Below the pieces are notes generated by a model. It made no database searches, was not told where the DNA came from, and worked only from the letters and a program-made list of their open reading frames with translations. Source: CAYUAG01 sp964554015 (lineage in GTDB: Bacteria; Zhuqueibacterota; QNDG01; CAYUAG01). From it: a DNA stretch of 64,000 bases. Of this stretch, positions 52,613 to 61,449 are shown in pieces (position 1 is the stretch's first letter; each line of letters opens with the position of its first letter). The stretch covers positions 1 through 64,000 of the forward strand of contig CAZKMO010000001.1 in NCBI GenBank assembly GCA_964554015.1. Reading direction: 5' to 3'. The translations under genes and the position numbers were made by a program.

Positions 52613-54035
52613 TCACACAGGTTTTATGAAATATGAACGTCTGGATCCGCCTAAGCGAGCTGTGAAAAAGCGGATTAAGGATTTTAAAGAATTTGAAGAA
52701 TTGTTACCGGTTGAATCACTGACCCAACAAGCTGCACGCTGTATGTACTGCGGTGTACCCAGTTGTCATGCCTTCGGCTGCCCATTACAAAATCGCATTC
52801 CAGATTGGAACGATATGGTACATAGAGGTCACTGGAAACGAGCATTGGAATTACTACATATAACCAATAATTTTCCCGAAATAACCGGCCGTATTTGTCC
52901 GGCTCCCTGTGAAGCTGCCTGTACCCTTTCCATCAATCAATCTGCTGTCTTGATTCGACACATTGAGCTTCAAATAATCGAACAGGGATGGCAAAAGGGT
53001 TGGATTCAGCCAGAGCCTTCTCAGTATAAAACCGGGAAAAGAGTAGCCATTGTTGGTTCAGGACCAGCAGGACTTGCTGCTGCTCAACAACTGGCCCGAT
53101 ATGGACACGAAGTGGTAGTCTTTGAAAAAATGGATCGGATTGGAGGAATTCCCCGCTATGGAATTCCTGATTTTAAAATGGAAAAATGGATCATTGACCG
53201 GCGCCTCGAGCACCTGCGAAAAGAGGGAGTTATATTCGAGACCAGGGTGGATGCCGGGATTGATATTTCTGCCCGCTATATGAAACGCAGCTTTGATGCT
53301 ATGGTGATAGCTACCGGTGCTGTTGTGCCTCGATCTCTTGATGTACCTGGAAGTAATTTACAATCTATACATTTTGCCATGGATTTTCTGATTCAGCAAA
53401 ACCGGCGCTTGGCTGGCGACACACTCAGACCTGAAAAACAGATTACAGTAAAGGATAAGAATGTAGTAGTGATTGGTGGTGGAGATACAGGTGCAGATTG
53501 TGTAGGAACTGCACGGCGTTTGGGAGCTGATAAAATTGTTCTAATCGAGATACTACCCAAGCCTCCCCTTGAACGTTCCCTTAATAATCCCTGGCCAACC
53601 TGGCCTAATATTCTCTGTTCCTCCAGTTCCCATCAGGAAGGATGTAAGCGATTATGGAGTATTTTAGTGCAAAAATTTGTAGGTGATAATAATAAGGTTA
53701 AACAACTTGAATGTGTTAAGTTGGAATGGTATCAATCAGACAAGACAGGAAAGGCTGAATTTCGTCAAATTCCGGGTTCAGAGTTTTCTATTCAGGCAGA
53801 TCTGGTACTCCTAGCCACCGGATTTCTCCATGTTGAGCACGGACCCTTGCTGAAAAATCTTAATATCAAAATTAACCCCAAAGGAAATATTATTGTTGAT
53901 ACCAACCAAATGACTTCCACTCCAGGAGTATTTGCTGCAGGTGACAGCGTACTGGGGGCATCCTTGGTGGTTAAAGCCATTGCCCAGGGGCGGAAAACAG
54001 CCGAAGGAGTGCAAAGATATCTTACAACCCCCTAA
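52605..54035 (+). CDS. gltD: glutamate synthase small subunit
   Basis: 476 residues, NADPH-oxidising electron donor to GltB. N-terminal Cys-rich region (CMYCGVPSCHAFGCP and CPAPCEAACTL) binds [4Fe-4S] clusters; FAD site AIVGSGPAGLAAAQQLA, NADPH site VVIGGGDTGADCVGTARR; C-terminal GVFAAGDSVLGASLVV. The start overlaps the gltB end (ATG 52605, gltB stop 52612), indicating translational coupling. The 266 bases after it are AT-rich with no obvious terminator. Confidence 0.95.
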   Translation: MVNHTGFMKYERLDPPKRAVKKRIKDFKEFEELLPVESLTQQAARCMYCGVPSCHAFGCPLQNRIPDWNDMVHRGHWKRALELLHITNNFPEITGRICPAPCEAACTLSINQSAVLIRHIELQIIEQGWQKGWIQPEPSQYKTGKRVAIVGSGPAGLAAAQQLARYGHEVVVFEKMDRIGGIPRYGIPDFKMEKWIIDRRLEHLRKEGVIFETRVDAGIDISARYMKRSFDAMVIATGAVVPRSLDVPGSNLQSIHFAMDFLIQQNRRLAGDTLRPEKQITVKDKNVVVIGGGDTGADCVGTARRLGADKIVLIEILPKPPLERSLNNPWPTWPNILCSSSSHQEGCKRLWSILVQKFVGDNNKVKQLECVKLEWYQSDKTGKAEFRQIPGSEFSIQADLVLLATGFLHVEHGPLLKNLNIKINPKGNIIVDTNQMTSTPGVFAAGDSVLGASLVVKAIAQGRKTAEGVQRYLTTP

Positions 54036-54301
54036 ATTTCCCTTTACATTAAAATACCTTCTTTATTTATAATTTCCCTTAGCTTCTCTTTACCAAAGAG
54101 TAATTTAAGTATATAGATTATAAGGTATAAAGGAATTAAATATATTTTTATCTGTTTGTTAATTCGGAAAATATTATTTTTTCATCCAGAAGATTGCAGA
54201 AATACATAAAAATTTGTATAATAATAAATGATACCATTTTTTTATGATTTCGATTATCCATAATAAGATATTGCTGTTAAAAAAATATTAGGGAGGTAGA
54301 T

Positions 54302-54601
54302 ATGCAAACCTATATTTTATTAACTAAGCTTTCTACTGGTATAAGTAAGAAAGTGAAGGATCGTAAAGAAATTGGAAGAGCCTGGTTGGATGAAGTCAAA
54401 AAGAAATGTCCGAAGGTTAACTTTATATCCCATTACGCTCTTCTGGGTGAATATGATTTTATGGACATTTATGAAGCCCCCAATGAAGAGACAGCAGCAA
54501 AAGTATCCATAATAAGTCTGCAAAACGAGGCTTTTCAGGCAAAGAGCATGATAGCTATTCCATACAAACGTTATCTAAAGCTAATAAACGAAATTACTTA
54601 A
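54302..54601 (+). CDS. GYD-domain protein
   Basis: 99 residues. The N-terminus YILLTKLSTGISKKVKDRKEIG and the motif YALLGEYDFMDIYEAPNEETAAKV define the GYD family, a dimeric alpha/beta-barrel-like fold of unknown role. SD AGGGAGG. Its stop is 1 base from the stop of the oppositely oriented reductase gene, so the two operons converge here. Confidence 0.75.
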   Translation: MQTYILLTKLSTGISKKVKDRKEIGRAWLDEVKKKCPKVNFISHYALLGEYDFMDIYEAPNEETAAKVSIISLQNEAFQAKSMIAIPYKRYLKLINEIT

Positions 54602-54602
54602 T

Positions 54603-55478
54603 CTAAGATTCCCTTAATCCTTGCTTAATTCCTATAAATTTGGTGGAGAGTAAACGACGAGCTTTGCTGATGTCAAAACTGGTATCCTGAGGCCGGGGAG
54701 CTTGCGTTTTGATCGAAGACATGGATACTGGTTGTAACAGATCTTCAGATAATCCCTTTATCTCTGCCAGACAGGTGCCAAAGGTATACCTATCGGTTCT
54801 TTCTTTTCCTCCCAAATGAATAATCCCACAAAAATCACTCCTGGCAAGCTCCAGTAGCGCTTGGGCCAGATTCTGGACTAAAATAGGGGAACGAAACTGA
54901 TCCCTAAAAAGAGGCATGATTTCACCCGCAGAGAGTTTTTCCAAAATCTTCTCAGAAAATGAATTGGACCCGGTAAGGGGCGAACCGTAAATCAAGGCGG
55001 AACGAGCAATTACATAATTTGTACAGATTGCCTTTACAAACATCTCCGCAGTCAGTTTGGTTTTGCCATAAATATTTATGGGATTGGTTGTATCTGTTTC
55101 TTTATAATTACCCTTTTTGCCATCAAATACCATATCTGAGGAGATAAATAAAAACCGGATTCCGGCTTTTACACTTATTTCGGCAAAAACTTCGGTGGCA
55201 GTAGTATTTATTCGAAACGCCTGTTCTGGATTTTTCTCACATTTTTCCAGATCTGACCAGGCAGCAGTATGTATAACCACTTGTGGCTGTAGTTTATCTA
55301 CCAGATCTTCTATGGCTTTTTCAGATGAAATATCAAGATTTACTGATCGTACTCCTTTCATTGAAATAGGATGTGTATTCCAGGTCGTCCAGACATCCCA
55401 TTCACTCTGGGCCAGATTAATTAGATGCCCTCCGACAAAACCGCTGCCTCCGGTTATTAGCAATCTATTCTTTATCAT
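54603..55478 (-). CDS. RmlD-like dTDP-4-dehydrorhamnose reductase family protein
   Basis: 291 residues. Rossmann motif ITGGSGFVGGHLINLA, LQPQVVIHTAAWSDLEKCE, SSDMVFDGKKGNYKETD, active-site YGKTKLTAE (Tyr-x-x-x-Lys) and the RmlD-type C-terminal GGKERTDRYTFG. Normally makes dTDP-rhamnose from the 4-keto intermediate, but no rmlABC genes are near, so a different NDP-sugar or ADP-ribose-like substrate is possible. First gene of the minus-strand group near the convergence point. Confidence 0.78.
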   Translation of the reverse strand: MIKNRLLITGGSGFVGGHLINLAQSEWDVWTTWNTHPISMKGVRSVNLDISSEKAIEDLVDKLQPQVVIHTAAWSDLEKCEKNPEQAFRINTTATEVFAEISVKAGIRFLFISSDMVFDGKKGNYKETDTTNPINIYGKTKLTAEMFVKAICTNYVIARSALIYGSPLTGSNSFSEKILEKLSAGEIMPLFRDQFRSPILVQNLAQALLELARSDFCGIIHLGGKERTDRYTFGTCLAEIKGLSEDLLQPVSMSSIKTQAPRPQDTSFDISKARRLLSTKFIGIKQGLRES

Positions 55479-55561
55479 AATTTAATAATCTAAAATATTA
55501 AAATATTAAAAAATGTATCATTTATGCCTGTTTCGCGGAAAATTTCTAAATAATTGACTTT

Positions 55562-56464
55562 TTATTTATGATCAGAAATAAAAACCAGATAATCACCCTT
55601 ATTCTGATAGGTATCATACTGGAGAGCAGATAAATTATCTACAGGAATACAGACAGCAATTTTTTGATTAATTTCTGGTTTTAATAAATGCAGTTTCTGA
55701 GCAAGGCCCAAACCATTAGCAACATGAAAAACCCCCTGAAAAGCAATAACTTGGCATCCCGGATTCTTTTCTAAAAAATCACTTATGGTCTCAGCCATGG
55801 TATCATCCTTTAAACACTGAGCTTTATACAAATTCTGCATATCAAATTTTAGCATGGGAAGGGGACGATTCTTTTCACTCATTTGTTCCATAAAGTTTTC
55901 TTTATAAGCGTCATCAAAACACTTTAATTCTCTGGCCATCCATACTTTCTCAGAATCAGGGATTGCATAAAGAACCTGTTCTCCCCCTAAAGCAACCTGA
56001 TTCGCATAGGACCGGGGAACATTCATAGCTAATACTGGAAGTTTATGCGTCTTGGCAAACTCAACTAAAAGTCGATAGGAAGATTTATAATTACTCCAGA
56101 ATTTGACATTTTTCAGAAATTCTTTTTCAGTAATCCTTCCGGCAAGATATTTATTGAGAATCTCCTGGTCATCCCGTTCAAACATCTCCAAAGCTACTGC
56201 ATATTTTTTATGTTTTGTATGAAGGATTTGGAGAAGTTCATACTCAAAAATATGGGTAGCGCTGTCGGAATGAATCTCTCCCACAAAAATCACATCCACA
56301 TTTGAGACCTCCTTTAAAAACTGCTCACTGGTAAGCTCAGCTTTTTCCCTTCCCCTCATAATGGTGATCATCTTATTAAGCTCATAAGAGAATCTTAATT
56401 CCGAACTGCATCCCAGCCAAACAATAACGACTATAGTAATCAGTAAAAATAATGAACGCTTCAT
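55562..56464 (-). CDS. ChaN-like haem/iron-binding lipoprotein
   Basis: 300 residues from ATG at 56464, chosen because GGAGG is seven bases upstream; an in-frame start at 56512 lies before it. Lipoprotein signal ends VIVWLGCSSE. The ChaN/DUF399 fold is shown by DVIFVGEIHSDSATHIFEYELLQ, ALEMFERDDQEIL, VLAMNVPRSYANQVA, and GVFHVANGLGLA. ChaN of Campylobacter binds haem at the outer membrane; the function here is inferred from that. It follows the DUF5683 gene at 56517 by 52 bases. Confidence 0.78.
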   Translation of the reverse strand: MKRSLFLLITIVVIVWLGCSSELRFSYELNKMITIMRGREKAELTSEQFLKEVSNVDVIFVGEIHSDSATHIFEYELLQILHTKHKKYAVALEMFERDDQEILNKYLAGRITEKEFLKNVKFWSNYKSSYRLLVEFAKTHKLPVLAMNVPRSYANQVALGGEQVLYAIPDSEKVWMARELKCFDDAYKENFMEQMSEKNRPLPMLKFDMQNLYKAQCLKDDTMAETISDFLEKNPGCQVIAFQGVFHVANGLGLAQKLHLLKPEINQKIAVCIPVDNLSALQYDTYQNKGDYLVFISDHK

Positions 56465-56516
56465 CTCCCCTCCAAATTGTCTTCGCCTCACTTTTTTGTT
56501 TTGTTTATTCATTTAT

Positions 56517-57257
56517 TCAAAATTTTTTTACCAGCCAAAGTTGCACTCCACCCCCAGGAACAGGAGAAAGTCCCATCTTTAGCGAAGTTTTATCCTGATC
56601 AGCTTTAATGGCAACCCGCATGGCATCAATACCACTCACTATATGATTCACCACTACAATACCAAGTAACAGAACAGAGTTAGAAAAAGCTTGGTCACTG
56701 GACATCCTGATTTTTTCATATTTCAACCGATTACTTTTATTGTCCCATTTCCAAGAGTACTCCCGGTTCTCGGGATATAATGCATCCAGATTTCTCTGCT
56801 GCAATTTGGTTTGATTATATGTCTGTATATCATCATAATGTTCAATATTAACAAAATAATCATGGTCCTTACCTGCAGGATTTATATGAGCATGAGCGAT
56901 GGCAAAATTTTTATAATCGTTCTCTCTCCAATTGCCGTATACTCTAAAACAACAATAGGAAGTCCATAAGGCGATCTCAGCTCCCAGAAATATTTTTGCC
57001 ATTTTAGGGGAACCGGCATAGTACTCTCCCCATCCTGGAATTAATAAGGACAAAAGAAATGCCTTGCCCCGGGAAGGAGAGCTGACATCAGATTGCTGAT
57101 CAGGTTTATCCTTGGAGACAAGAAATGATTTATTAAATTCCTGCTTGCCGGATACTCCATCTTGTTTCTTTTTAATTCCACCCCATCCATGGGAGGAAAG
57201 TAACATAGAAATAATTAAAACTGATATCAACAATATATTATTTTTGCCCACCTTCAT
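56517..57257 (-). CDS. DUF5683 domain membrane protein
   Basis: 246 residues. Signal/hydrophobic N-terminus, then the DUF5683 signature SLLIPGWGEYYAGSPKMAKIFLGAEIALW and a C-terminal hydrophobic segment (SNSVLLLGIVVVNHIVSGIDAMR). The C-terminal VQLWLVKKF ends in Phe as outer-membrane strands do. Paralogue of the gene at 57582. Function unknown; such proteins occur widely in FCB bacteria. Confidence 0.7.
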   Translation of the reverse strand: MKVGKNNILLISVLIISMLLSSHGWGGIKKKQDGVSGKQEFNKSFLVSKDKPDQQSDVSSPSRGKAFLLSLLIPGWGEYYAGSPKMAKIFLGAEIALWTSYCCFRVYGNWRENDYKNFAIAHAHINPAGKDHDYFVNIEHYDDIQTYNQTKLQQRNLDALYPENREYSWKWDNKSNRLKYEKIRMSSDQAFSNSVLLLGIVVVNHIVSGIDAMRVAIKADQDKTSLKMGLSPVPGGGVQLWLVKKF

Positions 57258-57304
57258 TTTTCTCTCTTTTTTATTTATATCTCAAACTAATATTTAACAA
57301 TGCC

Positions 57305-57485
57305 GTCATCCTGAGGAACGCTGGTGACGAAGGATATCACGCTACATTGGATTCAGTAAAGGAGTATGTTTAGCTGGAAATGAATGTAATTTCTTTAAAG
57401 AATCGCACTTTATCGGGTAAAAATAGTCATACCTTTTCATTCATTGGCGTGAGATTCTTCGCTCCTTTCAGTCGTTCAGAATGAC
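57305..57485. mobile_element. MITE-like inverted-repeat element
   Basis: 181 bases bounded by imperfect terminal inverted repeats of about 37 bases: GTCATCCTGAGGAACG...GAAGGATATCACG at the left and the reverse complement GTCATTCTGA...GAAGAATCTCACG at the right. Such GTCATYCTGA-ended elements with GAAGRATCTC are familiar intergenic repeats in many bacteria. No ORF. It sits between two DUF5683 genes within a 324-base spacer; the remaining bases are AT- and pyrimidine-rich. Confidence 0.6.
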
Positions 57486-57581
57486 AATACAGAGTTACTG
57501 TTTTGAAAAATTGTAAACTTTTTCCAGGACGACACATTTTTTTATCTTTTGTCTTTTTTATTTTTTCTTTTGTCTTTATTT

Positions 57582-58370
57582 TTACCACCTGGTAATAAGT
57601 GACAGAAAAGGAACCTCACATCCATGCACCTTTCGGTAACTCATCCGCACCTGCGATTCGATCTTTCTGTTCACTCCCCGAATGGTCCAGGCTGCATCCA
57701 AGGCTGAAAAAACATGGTTGGCCAGGGTAAGCATGGCACAGGTTGATGCTTTGGCAAATTCATTATTACTGTTAAGCCGCATGGTCATGTATCTGTCCCT
57801 GTGTTCAGTAACAGCCGTGCCACCTTCCTCGTAATCATCCCATCCTGCTTTAAACTGATCGTATTTTCCTATCATTTCATAGTACTGCTGGGTTTTAGTT
57901 GCCGGCAGCGTGTGAGTGGTGTCACCAAACTCCGGATGCTGCTGCATCCAGTCTTTCCATCTTATCTCATTCCAATTAGTATCAGCAAAAGCCTCATATT
58001 CTTCTTCAAGGTCAAATCCTTTTCCCCGAAAATCAACGTATTTCCACCAGAGCAGAATTTCAAACCCTAAAAATACAGCCCCTTTAATTTTAGATCCGGC
58101 ATAGATTTCTCCGGTTCCCGGAACAGCGCCGGAAAGCAGTATGCCTATGGCCGGTATCTTTCTTTTAGGGGCAGGATTAGCACTATTCTTGTCAAAAATT
58201 ATATGATCATTCCCTGCATACTGGTATTTATTTAGCATAAAATATCTCAACTCTGCATTATGATTAAGGGAATTATTCTTATCTTTTGCCTTTAAAACTT
58301 GAGGCATGAATATAGCTTGAAAAAATACTATCATACTCATTATGACAATTTTATGTTTAAATTTTTCCAT
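57582..58370 (-). CDS. DUF5683 domain membrane protein
   Basis: 262 residues. Signal-like N-terminus, then GILLSGAVPGTGEIYAGSKIKGAVFLGFEILLW, matching the DUF5683 core of the neighbour at 56517. A soluble middle region and the second hydrophobic stretch (AKASTCAMLTLANHVFSALDAAW) follow the same layout. It lies 11 bases from the zincin/barrel gene, so they are probably cotranscribed. SD GAGAGGA. Function unknown. Confidence 0.7.
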   Translation of the reverse strand: MEKFKHKIVIMSMIVFFQAIFMPQVLKAKDKNNSLNHNAELRYFMLNKYQYAGNDHIIFDKNSANPAPKRKIPAIGILLSGAVPGTGEIYAGSKIKGAVFLGFEILLWWKYVDFRGKGFDLEEEYEAFADTNWNEIRWKDWMQQHPEFGDTTHTLPATKTQQYYEMIGKYDQFKAGWDDYEEGGTAVTEHRDRYMTMRLNSNNEFAKASTCAMLTLANHVFSALDAAWTIRGVNRKIESQVRMSYRKVHGCEVPFLSLITRW

Positions 58371-58381
58371 ATGATTCCTCT

Positions 58382-61324
58382 CTAATCAAGAAAATCAAAT
58401 AAAACTCCCAGATAAAACCGCCATTCTTCACCATAGGAATTTCCCCGCAGCCGATACTTGTCAAAACCATACACACTGTCAAAGGTTAGGCATAAGGGAA
58501 AATTATAAAAAGAGAACAGCTGCAAACGAAGTTGTAACCCTGCATCCCTTTTAATTTGGTCAAAATCAAAATCTTTACTCCATATATTCCCTGCCTGGGC
58601 ATATACTGACAGATAAAGTTTATGCAGATGGAGAAACCATAATCTGGTATTGAGATGGGTTGAAATGGGGAAACGGTAGGCTGCATCAAATTGCAATAAT
58701 TTTCTTCCCTGCAGGCTGTAAAAGGAATAGCCTTTTAATCCTTCCAGGCCTCCACCGAAAAAATAGTAAAAATCATCAACTGGTCTGTCAATGTATCCGG
58801 CCTTGAGTCTGAGGGCAGAAGAATGCTGTTTGAATAAACCAGGCAGATATTCAAACCAGTCCATCTCCAAGGAATAAAATTTATAGGTTTTATATTTTTC
58901 CACCAGGGTTCCATAATCTTTATGAACTTTAAAATCATCCAGAAATTTATTATATGACCATTTACCCCAGATACTTATATTCCGCCCGCCATCAGGAGCA
59001 ATACTTGATGAAGCGCTGGGTTTTAGGGCCCGATAATCCCATTTGACCTGTAGATCATTGCCCAGATGATAATTATAGGAAAAATCAATCTTCTGATTCT
59101 GTTCTTCAAAAGACATGCCAGCGTCAGATCGGGAAAAAATATAGGCAGTACGCAGCTTATGATCATCACCAAGAGGCCAATCCGCCCCCAGGTCTACTTC
59201 TATCAGATTAAAACTATAGTCTCTTTCTTCTATACTGGTATGACGGCGCTGATTGTAAGCTTCCAAAAACAAAGTGGGATATAATTCCCGATCATTGAAA
59301 ATACAAAACAGATCAGTATCAAACTGAGTATTCAAAGCAGCACCACCAAAAATAAAAATCTTGTCCAAAAAATCACTTCCGGTAAAATAGGCGCCCAATT
59401 TTATTTTCCCGGGATAATCTGACATTATTCTGGGGAAAAAAGATAACTTGGACAACATTTTTTTATAAGGCCTGCTTTCATAGTCAGGGATTTTGGTATC
59501 ATCATAGCTGCTGATGGCAATCTTTTGAGAATCCCGCCACTCTCTGATCTTCTGATAGGGTGATACATATCTTTGTTTAGGGATAGATGAGTTACTGATC
59601 GAATCCATATAGGCAATTTTATATCCATCCGCAGTAAACAGAGAAAAGGTCAGTTTTTCATTCCTGTCTACAGCCGGCATAAAAGCTCCTCCCGGCACTG
59701 CGGTGAGTACTGTCGAATTGCCGGTTTCCATATTCAGGCAGTAAACATTAAAAATTCCGGAACTGTCACTGGAAAAGTATAATTTCTTTCCCTCCGGACC
59801 AGGAAAGGCATCCCGGTTATCCCACTTGTTTTTAATCAAATAGGTAAATTCTGAACCGGAAGAATCCACACAAGCAATAGCCCGGGATTCTTTACCCTCA
59901 TCAAAGCTGAAAACAATTCGCCCGTCCGGCATCCAGCGGGGAGCTAAGATCTGTTCTCCCTTACTGAACTCTGTAATCATTTTCAGTGTATTCTGTTGTA
60001 AATCATAGATGCAGAGATTACAAGTACCGTCCTTTTGCACCACACACACAATTTTTCTATACTGGGAAGACACATCAGGCTCTTGCGTACGGGCACTGTG
60101 CGTTAAACGCTTCTCCTTTTTGTTTTTCAGATCAAAGATGTATAGATCATAGAAATGAGAACCCTGCACGGTCGGGTCAGTTCTTTTTGCGTATACCAAG
60201 CTGGTATCAGAGAGCCAGGAAACCGAGGTTGTCACTCCGGATTGAACCATCTTTTTTTCCCCGGTTTGTAAGTTCCACACCCATAAATTCAATTGAGAAG
60301 AGTAATCGTTACCGCAGCTGGAAATATAGGCGATATGTTTACTGTCCGGAGACAGTACCGGATAGTAATTGCCGCTTCCTTTTGGTTCCAAAATTTTATA
60401 ATTTTTATTTTTACTGAAGTTATTATTAAAATAGCCGGTAAGCAGCCAGTCTTTCCATTCAGCATACAGTTCTTTACTGCTCTTGCCTAAAACCTGTTTG
60501 GTTGCCTGGGAAAAACTCAAATCAAGAGGTTTACTCATAGAATGAATCAGCTGATTAAGTTTTTCTTCACCATAGGTAAAGGCCAGGTAAAGGGTAAATC
60601 CGTACCCTTGGTTGTACACTCTTTCATTTCCCAGTCCCTTTTTGCCGAATACTCCCATCTGCTTAATTCCCAGCAGTCTATCTTCCAGACAAGCGGTTCT
60701 CAATACCATATCCCGGTGAGTATCCCAGGTATCATAATCCAAGCCTGCTCGCTGGAATTGAGCAACTCCCTCTGCAAACCACATGGGAATCACTGTGCCT
60801 GCCAGGGGAAATGATACCAGTCTGTTAGGATATCCGTGAATCACATCCGGTCTTTTTTCTTTTTCGTACCCCAGCCACTGAATATATAGAGCCGGGATCT
60901 GTCTGGGTAATTTTCTGGCTGCTCCCAGGGAAATCATATGAGAAAATTCATGGGTAATAACGTTCCGCAGCCAGTTATGACTGCCTCTGAGAAAAAATTC
61001 CAGGGAAGGGGCCCAGAGTTCAACTTTATTATTATAGTAAAAAGCAGCACCATTGGAAACATCGCCATGATCTCGGACAATAAAATGCATTTTCCCGTCG
61101 GGTTTATAGGAATACAGGGAAGTTATGGGATCAAAAATTTGTTCGGCAATCTTTGCGGTTAAGCGGGCAGTACGTTCTGTTCCCTGATGAAAATGTATGT
61201 AAAAATGATCTGTTTCTATCGTACGCCAGTTCAGCTCCGGGTGGTTGAATGTCTCCATCTGCCCCCATAAAGGAACTGAGATAAGTATAAGTAAGAAAGG
61301 AATTAATATATTTTTCAATTGCAT
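58382..61324 (-). CDS. zincin-like/beta-propeller/outer-membrane-barrel protein
   Basis: 980 residues from ATG at 61324 (a TTG at 61330 is in frame). Signal peptide about 1-22. Residues about 25-300 are a peptidase-MA-like zincin with His125-Glu-x-x-His129 (THEFSHMIS) and MWFAEGVAQF with the third ligand. Residues about 320-590 are WD40/TolB-like propeller repeats (YYPVLSPDSKHIAYIS, DAFPGPEGKKLYFSSD). Residues about 650-980 are a BamA/Omp85-like beta-barrel (GGGLEGLKGYSFYSLQGRKLLQFDAAYRFP). An outer-membrane metallopeptidase or a scaffold; function unknown. Confidence 0.75.
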   Translation of the reverse strand: MQLKNILIPFLLILISVPLWGQMETFNHPELNWRTIETDHFYIHFHQGTERTARLTAKIAEQIFDPITSLYSYKPDGKMHFIVRDHGDVSNGAAFYYNNKVELWAPSLEFFLRGSHNWLRNVITHEFSHMISLGAARKLPRQIPALYIQWLGYEKEKRPDVIHGYPNRLVSFPLAGTVIPMWFAEGVAQFQRAGLDYDTWDTHRDMVLRTACLEDRLLGIKQMGVFGKKGLGNERVYNQGYGFTLYLAFTYGEEKLNQLIHSMSKPLDLSFSQATKQVLGKSSKELYAEWKDWLLTGYFNNNFSKNKNYKILEPKGSGNYYPVLSPDSKHIAYISSCGNDYSSQLNLWVWNLQTGEKKMVQSGVTTSVSWLSDTSLVYAKRTDPTVQGSHFYDLYIFDLKNKKEKRLTHSARTQEPDVSSQYRKIVCVVQKDGTCNLCIYDLQQNTLKMITEFSKGEQILAPRWMPDGRIVFSFDEGKESRAIACVDSSGSEFTYLIKNKWDNRDAFPGPEGKKLYFSSDSSGIFNVYCLNMETGNSTVLTAVPGGAFMPAVDRNEKLTFSLFTADGYKIAYMDSISNSSIPKQRYVSPYQKIREWRDSQKIAISSYDDTKIPDYESRPYKKMLSKLSFFPRIMSDYPGKIKLGAYFTGSDFLDKIFIFGGAALNTQFDTDLFCIFNDRELYPTLFLEAYNQRRHTSIEERDYSFNLIEVDLGADWPLGDDHKLRTAYIFSRSDAGMSFEEQNQKIDFSYNYHLGNDLQVKWDYRALKPSASSSIAPDGGRNISIWGKWSYNKFLDDFKVHKDYGTLVEKYKTYKFYSLEMDWFEYLPGLFKQHSSALRLKAGYIDRPVDDFYYFFGGGLEGLKGYSFYSLQGRKLLQFDAAYRFPISTHLNTRLWFLHLHKLYLSVYAQAGNIWSKDFDFDQIKRDAGLQLRLQLFSFYNFPLCLTFDSVYGFDKYRLRGNSYGEEWRFYLGVLFDFLD

Positions 61325-61449
61325 ATTCAATTTTTTCTGTCTTTAGAAGATAAAAATTTGAAGATAAGACCCTATTCCCATCCTCTCAAACCAATTAATT
61401 TTTAATCTTCTGTTTTATCCTTTATCTTTTATCTTTTGTATTTTTTCTT

